Source: Hyphomicrobiales bacterium (GTDB taxonomy: Bacteria; Pseudomonadota; Alphaproteobacteria; Rhizobiales; Rhizobiaceae). From it: DNA of 64,000 nt. Positions 9,388-17,171 of the stretch are shown here, piece after piece (the stretch's first letter is position 1; every line of letters starts with the position of its first letter). The notes beneath the pieces were generated by a model, which made no database searches, had not been told where the DNA came from, and saw nothing but the letters and a program-made list of their open reading frames with translations. Both the position numbers and the translations under genes were made by a program. The stretch is taken from the NCBI GenBank assembly GCA_900473745.1, contig UCMW01000021.1:1-64000 (forward strand), given 5' to 3'.

Positions 9388-10185
9388 TCAGTCTTCGGCA
9401 AAGATCGGATCCCTGACAAAGGGGCCGCCTTGGTAGATCGCCACCGCATCGTCGGGCTCCGGCCTCGCCATCGCAGCATCGATCTCGGCACGAAAACGCT
9501 CGGCATTGTCCCTCGGGTGCCAGCCAAGATAAGAGACGTGGGAATTGTCCCACCAGCGGGTGTCATTGTCCGAGCATCCCCAGATGACCGGGCAGCCTAG
9601 GCGCGGCACCCGGAAGATGCATTCGATCATCGACAGGAAGTCGTCATAACTCATCCAGGTGGAGAGCATGCGATGGTTCTTCGGCCTTTCCATGCAACTG
9701 CCAATGCGCACAAGCGCGGTCTCCTGACCGAACTTCTCGTGATACATGCGGGCGAGAGCCTCACCAAAGCATTTAGACACTCCATAGAGACCGTCGGGCT
9801 TCATGGGCGTCGCGTGGTCGAGATATTCATCCTGGCGATAGAAGCCGATCGTGTGGTTGGAGCTGGCGAAAAGAATGCGCGGCATGCCGTTCGCCCGCGC
9901 GGCTTCATAGAGATTGTAGAGGCCAAGCAGGTTGGCGTTCATGATCTTGGAGAACTTGTCCTCGACCGATATGCCGCCGAGATGGATGATCGCGTCGCAG
10001 CCTTCGACCAGTCTGTCGACGGCCGCCCGGTCACCCAGATCACAGATCATGGCCTCTTCATGAGAGGCCGGGCTTCCTAGATCGACGATGTCCGAAACCC
10101 TGACGATCTCGGCGAGCCCCTTCAATCGGCCGCGCATCGCGCTACCAAGACCACCGGCGGCTCCCGTCAGCAACAGTCTTTTCAC
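9388..10185 (-). CDS. udh: Uronate dehydrogenase
   Basis: 265 residues, the size of the characterised Agrobacterium enzyme, which it closely resembles along its length by recall. It is a short-chain dehydrogenase of the extended type: NAD-binding T-G-A-A-G-G-L-G at residues 7-14, catalytic Tyr134 and Lys138 in Y-G-V-S-K, and the family segment S-S-N-H-T-I-G near 108-114. It oxidises D-galacturonate or D-glucuronate to the aldaro-1,5-lactone with NAD+ in the cytoplasm. The start is GTG at 10185, with GGGAGGA six bases upstream. It is transcribed divergently from the GntR gene and the rest of the pathway, and its promoter overlaps the motif proposed as the GntR site. Confidence 0.95.
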   Translation of the reverse strand: MKRLLLTGAAGGLGSAMRGRLKGLAEIVRVSDIVDLGSPASHEEAMICDLGDRAAVDRLVEGCDAIIHLGGISVEDKFSKIMNANLLGLYNLYEAARANGMPRILFASSNHTIGFYRQDEYLDHATPMKPDGLYGVSKCFGEALARMYHEKFGQETALVRIGSCMERPKNHRMLSTWMSYDDFLSMIECIFRVPRLGCPVIWGCSDNDTRWWDNSHVSYLGWHPRDNAERFRAEIDAAMARPEPDDAVAIYQGGPFVRDPIFAED

Positions 10186-10214
10186 TCACTTCCTCCCATA
10201 TATCGCTTGCCAAC

Positions 10215-10244
10215 TTATCATACAGGTTGCTCTGACCCGGTCAA
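10215..10244 (-). promoter_or_regulatory. udh promoter with overlapping GntR-type operator
   Basis: On the minus strand TTGACC (10244-10239) and TATGAT (10222-10217) are separated by 16 bases, a good sigma-70-type promoter ending about 30 bases before the udh start. The 15-bp motif TTATCATACAGGTTG (plus strand, 10215-10229) covers the -10 box and recurs with one change ahead of kdgD. This suggests repression by the adjacent GntR protein. The promoter and motif are seen; the regulator assignment is inferred. Confidence 0.65.
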
Positions 10245-10330
10245 TATCGTAAACCTTGGCGCAGACAATGCGGCTGTGCCGGCCTTCAAGCGAGGGCCGG
10301 CGACCGGGCACGAAATCGGCGGGGTACGGG

Positions 10331-11074
10331 ATGGCAATGCAGGCGAAAACCGAGGCAGGTGCTGGAACACTGGTGCAGCGGCTCGGAGACATTCTGCGAA
10401 AGGCCATCGTCGGAGGGCAGTTTCCACCCGGGAGCAAGCTGCCGAGTGAAGCGCAGTTGTCCGAGGCGCATGGCGTATCGCGCACCGTGGTGCGCGAAGC
10501 GATTGCCTCGCTGCGGGCCGACCGCCTGGTCGAAGCGCGTCAGGGGGCAGGCGTCTTCGTGCTGACAGCCAGCGAAGCTGTCCCCGGGCCTCTCCTGTTG
10601 GGAAACGTCGATCCGGCCCGCGTTTCCTCGATGATAGAGCTTCTTGAACTGCGTACGGCCGTGGAAGTGGAGGCGGCGGGCCTCGCGGCGCTGCGCCGTT
10701 CGCCGGCCCAGGAAGAGGTCATTCTGGAGAAGCACTATGCCGTGCGCGCCTGTCTCGATGCCGGGCAATCGACCACCGAGGCGGACTTCGCCCTGCATAT
10801 CGCCATCGCCGAAGCCACGAACAATCCGCGCTTCCGCGAATTCCTTGCCATGATCGGCAAAAAAGTGATCCCGCGCGCCGCCTTGCGCGACGGGGACAGC
10901 GAGGACGACCAATCCGCCTATCTGCGGCTCATCGACGCCGAACATGCCGACATCGTGGAGGCCATTTCCGCAGGCGACGAGGAGGCCGCGCGCGACGCCA
11001 TGCGCCGCCACCTGCGCGGGAGCCAGGCCCGCTACCGCGCCCTTTTGCGAGAACAGCGTCAACCTGTACGATAA
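10331..11074 (+). CDS. GntR-family (FadR/FCD type) regulator of the hexuronate block
   Basis: 247 residues from ATG 10331. An in-frame upstream ATG at 10256 adds 25 residues that lack family character and would run into the divergent promoter region. Residues about 10-75 are the winged helix, with L-P-S-E-A-Q-L-S-E-A-H-G-V-S-R-T-V-V-R-E-A typical of GntR. The C-terminal two thirds look like the all-helical FCD effector domain, with histidine-rich helices. In this family a sugar acid usually releases the repressor from DNA. Its position between udh and kdgD, and the repeated motif at both promoters, make it the likely local regulator responding to a hexuronate or hexarate intermediate. Confidence 0.9.
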   Translation: MAMQAKTEAGAGTLVQRLGDILRKAIVGGQFPPGSKLPSEAQLSEAHGVSRTVVREAIASLRADRLVEARQGAGVFVLTASEAVPGPLLLGNVDPARVSSMIELLELRTAVEVEAAGLAALRRSPAQEEVILEKHYAVRACLDAGQSTTEADFALHIAIAEATNNPRFREFLAMIGKKVIPRAALRDGDSEDDQSAYLRLIDAEHADIVEAISAGDEEAARDAMRRHLRGSQARYRALLREQRQPVR

Positions 11075-11106
11075 CATTTGACATAAGCGGGTGAAATACG
11101 TATGAC
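11060..11106 (+). promoter_or_regulatory. kdgD operon promoter with upstream GntR-type operator
   Basis: TTGACA at 11078-11083 and TATGAC at 11101-11106 are 17 bases apart, a strong promoter. Just upstream, 11060-11074 reads CAACCTGTACGATAA, the reverse complement of the udh motif with one difference. It overlaps the last codons of the GntR gene. The promoter places the transcript start near 11113, which rules out the in-frame ATG at 11102 as the kdgD start. Confidence 0.7.
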
Positions 11107-11143
11107 AACTTGGCCGGAGGAGGCCAAGAGAGGACATTCGACC

Positions 11144-12049
11144 ATGACGCCGCAAGAAATAAAGGTCGCGCTCGGCGCCGGCCTGCTCTCCTTCCCTGTC
11201 ACGCATTTCGACGATGACGGGAATTTCAAGTCCGACAGCTATGCTCAGCATGTAGAGTGGCTTTCGGGCTTCGACGCCCCGGTCCTGTTCGCGGCCGGCG
11301 GCACGGGAGAGTTCTTTTCGCTGACGCCATCGGAAGTTCCGCGGATCGTCGCCGCTGCCAAGGAAGCCGCCGGCAGCACGGCGATCGTATCCGGCTGCGG
11401 CTATGGCACCGAGGTCGCGATCGAAATTGCCCGGTCCGTCGAAAAGGTCGGCGCCGATGGGATCCTGCTCTTGCCGCATTACCTGATCGATGCGCCGCAG
11501 GAAGGCATGTACCAGCACGTGAAGCGCATCTGCCAATCCGTCGGCATCGGCGTCATGGTGTACAACCGTGACAACTCGATCCTCGGCGTCGAGACGCTGC
11601 AGCGCCTCTGCGACGAATGCCCGAACCTGGTAGGGTTCAAGGATGGTACCGGCGATATCGGACTCGTGCGCCAGGTTACGGCGACCATGGGCGACCGACT
11701 GACCTATCTCGGCGGCATGCCGACCGCTGAACTCTTCGCGGAAGCCTATCTGGGCGCCGGCTTCACCACCTATTCGTCCGCCGTCTTCAACTTCGTGCCG
11801 GGTCTCGCCGTGGACTTCTACAAGGCGCTGCGCGGCGGTGACCGCGAGCGCTGCGAGACCATTCTAAGGGACTTCTTTTATCCCTTCATGGCGATCCGCA
11901 GCCGCCGTAAAGGTTATGCCGTCTCGGCCGTCAAGGCCGGCGTTCGTCTGCAGGGCTTCGCTGCCGGCAGGGTGCGCCCGCCTCTCGACGACCTGACGGC
12001 CGAGGAAGAAGACATGATGGCCAAGCTCATCTCCCCCTGGAAGCGCTGA
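11144..12049 (+). CDS. kdgD: 5-dehydro-4-deoxyglucarate dehydratase (decarboxylating)
   Basis: 301 residues, usual for KdgD. It is a member of the DapA/N-acetylneuraminate lyase superfamily. The Schiff-base lysine is in G-F-K-D-G-T-G near residue 166 and the conserved tyrosine is in V-M-V-Y-N near residue 140. The A-G-G-T-G-E-F loop near 51-57 binds the keto-acid. The reaction removes water and CO2 from the keto-deoxy-hexarate to give alpha-ketoglutarate semialdehyde. ATG 11144 is chosen because AGAGAGGA precedes it and because the upstream ATG 11102 lies within the -10 box. The next gene, gci, starts 16 bases after the stop. No semialdehyde dehydrogenase gene is in the window. Confidence 0.95.
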   Translation: MTPQEIKVALGAGLLSFPVTHFDDDGNFKSDSYAQHVEWLSGFDAPVLFAAGGTGEFFSLTPSEVPRIVAAAKEAAGSTAIVSGCGYGTEVAIEIARSVEKVGADGILLLPHYLIDAPQEGMYQHVKRICQSVGIGVMVYNRDNSILGVETLQRLCDECPNLVGFKDGTGDIGLVRQVTATMGDRLTYLGGMPTAELFAEAYLGAGFTTYSSAVFNFVPGLAVDFYKALRGGDRERCETILRDFFYPFMAIRSRRKGYAVSAVKAGVRLQGFAAGRVRPPLDDLTAEEEDMMAKLISPWKR

Positions 12050-12065
12050 GCGAAGGACGCAGCGG

Positions 12066-13205
12066 ATGAAGATCGCAGAGGTTCGCACCCATCTTCTCGA
12101 GCACAGGCTCTCGGTTCCGTTCCAGAGCGCGTCGATGCGCTTCGACCGGCGTGCGCATGTGCTCGTCGAGATCATCTGCGACAACGGCATGACCGGTTGG
12201 GGTGAATGCCTCGGCCCTGCCCGCCCTAACGCTGCGGTGGTCCAAGCTTATCGCAATTGGCTCATCGGCATGAACCCGCTGGAGACCGAGAAGATCTGGG
12301 CGGTCCTCTATAACGCCCTTCGCGACCAGGGGCAGCGTGGTCTGACACTGACTGCATTGTCCGGGATCGACATCGCTCTCTGGGACATCAAGGGCAAACA
12401 TTTCGGCACATCCGTTTCCATGCTGCTCGGTGGTCGGTTCCGCGAGAGCGTCAGGGCTTATGCCACCGGGAGCTTCAAGAGGGACGGCGTCGACCGGGTA
12501 GAGGACAATGCGAGGGACATCGCGCTCTATCGCTCGCAGGGCTTTCATGCCTCCAAGATCAAGGTCGGCTTCGGCATGGAGGAGGATCTCCAGGTGATCC
12601 GTGCGGCCAGGGATGCTGCGGGGCCGGAAATGCGGCTGATGGCGGATGCCAATCACGGTTATGGGGTGCTAGAAGCCATCGAATTCGGCCGCCGCGCCGC
12701 CGTCTATGGGCTTGACTGGCTGGAAGAGCCCGTGGTGCCGGAACAGCTCGCCGCCTACCGCGAAGTGCGCGCCAAACAGCCGATCCCGGTGGCCGGTGGC
12801 GAAACCTGGCAGAGTCGCTGGGGTATGCGGGAACCGATCGAGACACGCGTGATCGATATCGTTCAGCCGGATCTTGCCGGTGTCGGCGGCTTCAGCGAGG
12901 CCAAGCGCGTTGCCGATCTCGCAGCTCTTCATGGCGTGCGGGTCGTCCCTCATGTCTGGGGCACGGCCGTGCATATCGCAGCCGCGCTTCAGTTCATCGC
13001 GGCCATGGTGCCGGATCCCGTCCGGGTCAATCCGATCGAGCCGATCCTGGAATTAGATCGCACCGACAATCCGTTCCGCCAGGCCGTCATCCAGACACCG
13101 ATCGAACACGAGAACGGCGTGGTCGCGATTCCGAACGCCCCTGGCCTCGGCATCGAGATCAACCGCGATGCCCTCAAGGAATTCAAGATGAGGGACGAGG
13201 CATGA
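12066..13205 (+). CDS. gci: D-galactarolactone cycloisomerase
   Basis: 379 residues of the enolase superfamily, mandelate racemase/muconate lactonising group. The catalytic K-I-K is at residues 164-166; metal ligands are Asp194, Glu220 and Glu246, and the active-site His is 296 in V-P-H-V-W-G. It resembles the Agrobacterium Gci closely by recall, including the segment R-P-N-A-A-V-V-Q-A-Y. The enzyme opens galactaro-1,4-lactone to 3-deoxy-2-keto-hexarate, the KdgD substrate. Its stop overlaps the next start by four bases (ATGA), which points to translational coupling with the lactone isomerase. Confidence 0.93.
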   Translation: MKIAEVRTHLLEHRLSVPFQSASMRFDRRAHVLVEIICDNGMTGWGECLGPARPNAAVVQAYRNWLIGMNPLETEKIWAVLYNALRDQGQRGLTLTALSGIDIALWDIKGKHFGTSVSMLLGGRFRESVRAYATGSFKRDGVDRVEDNARDIALYRSQGFHASKIKVGFGMEEDLQVIRAARDAAGPEMRLMADANHGYGVLEAIEFGRRAAVYGLDWLEEPVVPEQLAAYREVRAKQPIPVAGGETWQSRWGMREPIETRVIDIVQPDLAGVGGFSEAKRVADLAALHGVRVVPHVWGTAVHIAAALQFIAAMVPDPVRVNPIEPILELDRTDNPFRQAVIQTPIEHENGVVAIPNAPGLGIEINRDALKEFKMRDEA

Positions 13206-14080
13206 GCCTGATCCGCCCCCTTTCCGGTCGCAAGCCCACAATCGCCTTGCCGAAGGGTGCAATCGACACCCAGATGCACGCCTATATGCCTGGATATCCG
13301 GCCCTGCCCGGCGGGCCTAATCTGCCTGCCGGGGATTTGCCGACGCCTGCGCAGTATCGCCAGTTCATGGACTGGATCGGCATCGATCGCGTGATCGTCA
13401 CCCAGGGCATGGCGCATCAAAGGGACAACGCCAATCTCATCGCCTGCCTCGAACGGTTCGGAGACATCGCCTGGGGCGTGGCTACCGTTGATGCCGACAC
13501 AAGCGAGGCCGAACTCGACCGCCTTTCGGCAGCCCGCGTCCGCGGCGCGCGCATCATGAACCTGCCGGGCGGCGCCACCGATCTGACGAAGCTCGAAGAG
13601 GTGGATGCGATCGCATCCGCTCGCGACTGGATGATCGCCATCCAGTTCGACGGCAGCGACATCCTCGATCACGAGGAACGGCTCTCGAAACTGAAATCCC
13701 GCTGGGTGCTCGACCATCACGGCAAGTTCTTCTGCGGCGTGACGCCCGAGAGCCCACAGGTGCAGGCCGTAAGGCGGCTCATCGACAAGGGTCGTTGCTG
13801 GTTCAAGTTTGCCGCTGCCTACGAGTCCTCGAAATCCGGCAGACCGAAATTCGCCGATATCGCGGCCGTCGCCCGCACTATTGCGGCGCATGCGCCGGAG
13901 CGGATCGTTTGGGGCACCAACTGGCCCCACAATCTCGCACGCGCCCAAGTCGACTATCCCGATGATGCCGCGCTCACGGACACCGTGCTCGGCTGGCTGC
14001 CCGACGATGCGGCCCGCAAACGCGCGCTCGTGGACAACCCGGAAGAACTTTTCGGCATCGCGCCTTCAGGAGACAGATAG
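13202..14080 (+). CDS. D-galactarolactone isomerase (amidohydrolase-2 family)
   Basis: 292 residues. It belongs to the amidohydrolase-2 (TIM-barrel) family: D-T-Q-M-H-A-Y near the N-terminus replaces the usual D-x-H metal motif, W-V-L-D-H-H-G is in the middle, and V-W-G-T-N-W-P-H near residues 235-243 is typical of the group. Position and similarity match the Agrobacterium galactarolactone isomerase, which interconverts the 1,5-lactone made by Udh and the 1,4-lactone used by Gci. It is translationally coupled to gci. A general lactonase of the same fold is the alternative, but the operon argues for the isomerase. Confidence 0.88.
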   Translation: MSLIRPLSGRKPTIALPKGAIDTQMHAYMPGYPALPGGPNLPAGDLPTPAQYRQFMDWIGIDRVIVTQGMAHQRDNANLIACLERFGDIAWGVATVDADTSEAELDRLSAARVRGARIMNLPGGATDLTKLEEVDAIASARDWMIAIQFDGSDILDHEERLSKLKSRWVLDHHGKFFCGVTPESPQVQAVRRLIDKGRCWFKFAAAYESSKSGRPKFADIAAVARTIAAHAPERIVWGTNWPHNLARAQVDYPDDAALTDTVLGWLPDDAARKRALVDNPEELFGIAPSGDR

Positions 14081-14141
14081 CCGAATTGCATTCCGTCGGA
14101 ACGGGAGGTTTCGGCGGCTCAATCAAAGAGGAGGAAGACCA

Positions 14142-15116
14142 ATGAAAACTGCCGCAATGCTCAGCCTCGCCTTGGGGCTTACCCTCGGCGCAGGTGCTGC
14201 CTTCGCCCAGGAAATCACCCTGCGCTCGGCCGACATCCATCCTGATGGCTATCCGACGGTCGACGCCGTGAAGTTCATGGGTGACCTCGTGAAAGAGCGG
14301 ACCAATGGCCGCATCGCCATCCAGGTGATGAACAATGCCGCGCTCGGCTCCGAAAAGGACACGATCGAGCAGACCCGCTTCGGTGTCATCGACATGAACC
14401 GCGTCAACAGCGCGCCGTTCAACAATCTCGTGCCGGAAACGGTCGTCTTCGGCCTGCCCTTCCTGTTCCGCGACACCGAGCACATGCACAAGGTGGTTGA
14501 TGGCGAGATCGGCGACGAGGTTCTGGCCGCCTTCGAACCGCATGGCCTGATCGGGCTTGCCTTCTACGATTCCGGCGCGCGCTCCTTCTATTCCACCAAG
14601 AAGCCGATCCAGAGCCTGGCCGACCTCCAGGGCATGAAGGTCCGCGTTCAGCAGTCCGATCTGTGGATCGCGATGATGGAAGCCTTTGGTGCGAACCCGA
14701 CACCGATGCCTTTTGGCGAAGTCTACTCGTCGCTCGAAACCGGCGTCGTGGACGCGGCCGAAAACAACTGGCCGTCCTATGAATCCTCGCGCCACTTCGA
14801 AGTCGCCAAGAACTACACGCTGACCGACCATTCGCTGACGCCGGAAATCCTCGCCATCTCGAAGGTCACCTGGGACAAGCTGACGCCGGAAGACCAGAAG
14901 GTTATCCGGGAGGCCGCCAAGGAATCCGTCGGCAAGATGCGTGAACTGTGGCAGGCGCGCGAAAAGGCATCGGAAGAGAAGATACGCGCATCTGGTGCGA
15001 ACATCATCACCGTCGACAAGGCGGAGTTCGCCGCTGCCATGCAGCCGGTCTACGACAAGTTCATCACCGATCCAAAGATGAAGGATCTCGTCGAGCGCGT
15101 TCGCGCCGTCAAGTGA
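14142..15116 (+). CDS. dctP: TRAP transporter solute-binding protein, probably for hexuronates
   Basis: 324 residues with a signal peptide ending A-F-A-Q near residues 20-23. It is a DctP-type fold; the carboxylate-binding arginine of the family is at about residue 168 in M-K-V-R-V-Q. The start ATG at 14142 has AGAGGAGGAAG just upstream; a longer open frame reaching back to 13809 overlaps the previous gene and is not used. It lies 61 bases after the lactone isomerase and before DctQ and DctM, so it captures the pathway substrate (galacturonate or glucuronate, inferred) in the periplasm. A strong terminator-like hairpin follows its stop. Confidence 0.93.
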   Translation: MKTAAMLSLALGLTLGAGAAFAQEITLRSADIHPDGYPTVDAVKFMGDLVKERTNGRIAIQVMNNAALGSEKDTIEQTRFGVIDMNRVNSAPFNNLVPETVVFGLPFLFRDTEHMHKVVDGEIGDEVLAAFEPHGLIGLAFYDSGARSFYSTKKPIQSLADLQGMKVRVQQSDLWIAMMEAFGANPTPMPFGEVYSSLETGVVDAAENNWPSYESSRHFEVAKNYTLTDHSLTPEILAISKVTWDKLTPEDQKVIREAAKESVGKMRELWQAREKASEEKIRASGANIITVDKAEFAAAMQPVYDKFITDPKMKDLVERVRAVK

Positions 15117-15123
15117 GACAACG

Positions 15124-15157
15124 AACCGGCCGCATCTCAGATGCGGCCGGTTTTTTC
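15124..15157 (+). terminator. Intra-operon terminator between dctP and dctQ
   Basis: AACCGGCCGCAT pairs perfectly with ATGCGGCCGGTT across a five-base loop and is followed by a run of T (seven in the run). It begins eight bases after the dctP stop and 24 bases before the dctQ ATG. As an intrinsic terminator inside the operon it should cut expression of the membrane subunits and protect the 3' end of the dctP message. Confidence 0.88.
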
Positions 15158-15181
15158 TTATCCTGGATTTTGGAGGGATCC

Positions 15182-15703
15182 ATGTTGCGTTTCATGCTGG
15201 CCATAAGGCCGACGCTCGGGCGTCTGAGCCAATTCTGCCTTTACTTTTCTGGGATCGGCCTCGTCGCCATGACGCTCATCATCGGTTGGCAGATCTTCGG
15301 TCGTTACGTCCTCAACGATACGCCGGCATGGTCGGAACCCCTCTCTTTGCAACTGATGTCCTGGTTCATTCTGCTCGGATCGGCTGTCGGCGTTCGCGAG
15401 AGCGTGCATCTCGGCCTTGATATTGTCCGGCATGGAGCCTCGCCCCGGATTCAAAAGATCATGGACCTGCTCAGCCTCGGACTGATCGCCGTGTTCGGTA
15501 TCGCCATGAGCTACTATGGCGTCCTTCTCGCTGCAGGAACCTGGACCGCAACCATCCCTGTCCTCGGCTGGCCGGGCGGCGTCGACTTCTTGCCGCTGGT
15601 CTTCGGCGGCGTGATCATCGCAATCTTTGCGCTGGAGCGCTTCATCGACGTCTTCCTCGGTGAGGAAGTCGCGGCGTCCATCGTCGTTCAGGAGGCCGCG
15701 TGA
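15182..15703 (+). CDS. dctQ: TRAP transporter small membrane subunit DctQ
   Basis: 173 residues with four predicted membrane helices (about residues 19-40, 52-70, 94-115 and 137-157) and the family motif G-R-Y-V-L-N-D-T-P-A-W-S-E after helix 1. ATG 15182 has GGAGGGATCC directly upstream. It pairs with DctM to form the sodium-coupled permease. The stop codon TGA shares a base with the dctM ATG. Confidence 0.93.
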   Translation: MLRFMLAIRPTLGRLSQFCLYFSGIGLVAMTLIIGWQIFGRYVLNDTPAWSEPLSLQLMSWFILLGSAVGVRESVHLGLDIVRHGASPRIQKIMDLLSLGLIAVFGIAMSYYGVLLAAGTWTATIPVLGWPGGVDFLPLVFGGVIIAIFALERFIDVFLGEEVAASIVVQEAA

Positions 15704-16983
15704 TGGCTTATACGGTTCTTTTCGGCACCTTTACCGCGCTCATGCTGATCGGCATGCCGATCGCCTTTTGTCTCGGCATCGCATCGCTTGCCACTGTCAT
15801 GTATATCGGCCTTCCGCCAATCGTCGTCTTCCAGCAGATGAATTCGGGCATGAACGTCTTCGCAATGATGGCGATCCCGTTCTTCATCTTCGCCGGGGAC
15901 CTGATGGTACGGGGAGGCATTGCGGAACGGCTGATCCGCTTTGCGGCCGGTCTGGTCGGGCATATGCGAGGTGGCCTCGGCCAGGTGAACGTCGTCGCAA
16001 GCACCTTCTTCGGCGGCATTTCCGGGTCTGCCGTGGCCGATGCGTCTGCGGTCGGTGGCCTGATGGTTCCGCAGATGGCAGCCCGTGGCTATGACCGGGA
16101 CTATGCGGTCAACGTCACCGTCAATTCGGCGATCATTGCCCTCCTCATCCCGCCGTCGCACAATATGATCCTCTACTCGATCGCGGCCGGCGGGACTGTG
16201 TCGGTTGCCGACCTCTTCACCGCGGGCATCCTGCCTGGCATGCTTCTCGCTGCAGCTTTGATGGTCACGGCCTACATCGTCGCCGTAAGAAAGGGCTATC
16301 CATCGGAACCTTTCCCAGGCGTCTACAAGGTGCTCTATTTCTTCGCTGCAGCGCTCCCTGGGATCCTTTTGATCGGCATCATCTTCGGCGGAGTCCGCTC
16401 CGGCATCTTCACGGCGACCGAAAGTTCGTGCATCGCCGTGCTCTACGCCTTCCTGGTCGCGCTGTTCGTTTATCGCGAACTCAACTGGGAAGGCTTCATC
16501 GAAGCTGTGATGGGTGCCGTCCGCACGACCGCAATGGTCCTGCTCGTTATCGGAACCGCAGCCTCCTTCGGTTGGCTGATGTCCTATCTGCAGGTTCAGA
16601 CCCTCCTCGTCGCCGCCATGGGCGCGGTGTCGGAAAACCCGATCATCATACTCTTGATGATCAACATCATTTTGCTGGTCCTTGGTACATTCATGGACAT
16701 GGCGCCGATGGTGATCATCTCCACGCCGATCTTCCTGCCGGTCGTCACTGCTTTCGGCATCGATCCGGTTCATTTTGGCGTGGTCATGATCCTCAATGCC
16801 GGCATAGGCCTCAACACGCCACCTGTCGGCACGGTTCTGTTCGTCGGTTGCGCAGTCGGCAAGATCACGATCCGTGAAGCGATGCGCACCATCTGGCCCT
16901 TCTTCGGTGCAAGCGTGGCGGTTCTGATGGCAGTCACCTTCATCCCGGAACTCTCGCTCTGGCTTCCGGCCCAGTTCAAGTGA
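15703..16983 (+). CDS. dctM: TRAP transporter large permease DctM
   Basis: 426 residues from ATG 15703, which overlaps the dctQ stop (TGATG) and has GGAGG seven bases upstream; a GTG at 15700 is the alternative start. It is very hydrophobic, with about twelve membrane segments. The family stretch G-G-I-S-G-S-A-V-A-D near residues 105-114 and I-P-P-S-H-N near 148-153 mark the DctM transport core. It carries the substrate held by DctP across the inner membrane using a sodium gradient. It is the last gene of the kdgD-gci-isomerase-dctPQM operon. Confidence 0.93.
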   Translation: MAYTVLFGTFTALMLIGMPIAFCLGIASLATVMYIGLPPIVVFQQMNSGMNVFAMMAIPFFIFAGDLMVRGGIAERLIRFAAGLVGHMRGGLGQVNVVASTFFGGISGSAVADASAVGGLMVPQMAARGYDRDYAVNVTVNSAIIALLIPPSHNMILYSIAAGGTVSVADLFTAGILPGMLLAAALMVTAYIVAVRKGYPSEPFPGVYKVLYFFAAALPGILLIGIIFGGVRSGIFTATESSCIAVLYAFLVALFVYRELNWEGFIEAVMGAVRTTAMVLLVIGTAASFGWLMSYLQVQTLLVAAMGAVSENPIIILLMINIILLVLGTFMDMAPMVIISTPIFLPVVTAFGIDPVHFGVVMILNAGIGLNTPPVGTVLFVGCAVGKITIREAMRTIWPFFGASVAVLMAVTFIPELSLWLPAQFK

Positions 16984-17012
16984 TCCTCCGTCCCCCCCGA
17001 AGAGGATCCTTC

Positions 17013-17041
17013 GACAGGGGCCTCGGCCCCTGTCTTCCTTT
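17013..17041 (+). terminator. Stem-loop terminator after dctM
   Basis: GACAGGGGC/GCCCCTGTC with a four-base loop is followed by TTCCTTT. The T run is interrupted, so termination may be moderate. It lies about 30 bases after the dctM stop, at the end of the hexuronate operon. Confidence 0.7.
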
Positions 17042-17171
17042 ACGCCGACACTATGCGCAAGGTCTCGTGTCACTTTGTACATCAAGCTGCACAAACTGAC
17101 AGATTATCGCCGTTTCGACTGTGCCTGAGCCTCGCTAGACTGATCCCACCTTCCTCTTCAACCGGTGGATC

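Noticed and set aside
11102..11143. Upstream ATG for kdgD
   Set aside because: It lies inside the -10 box of the promoter, upstream of any transcript start, and adds residues not found in the family.
13809..14141. Long open frame upstream of dctP
   Set aside because: It overlaps the lactone isomerase gene. The dctP signal peptide and ribosome site define ATG 14142.
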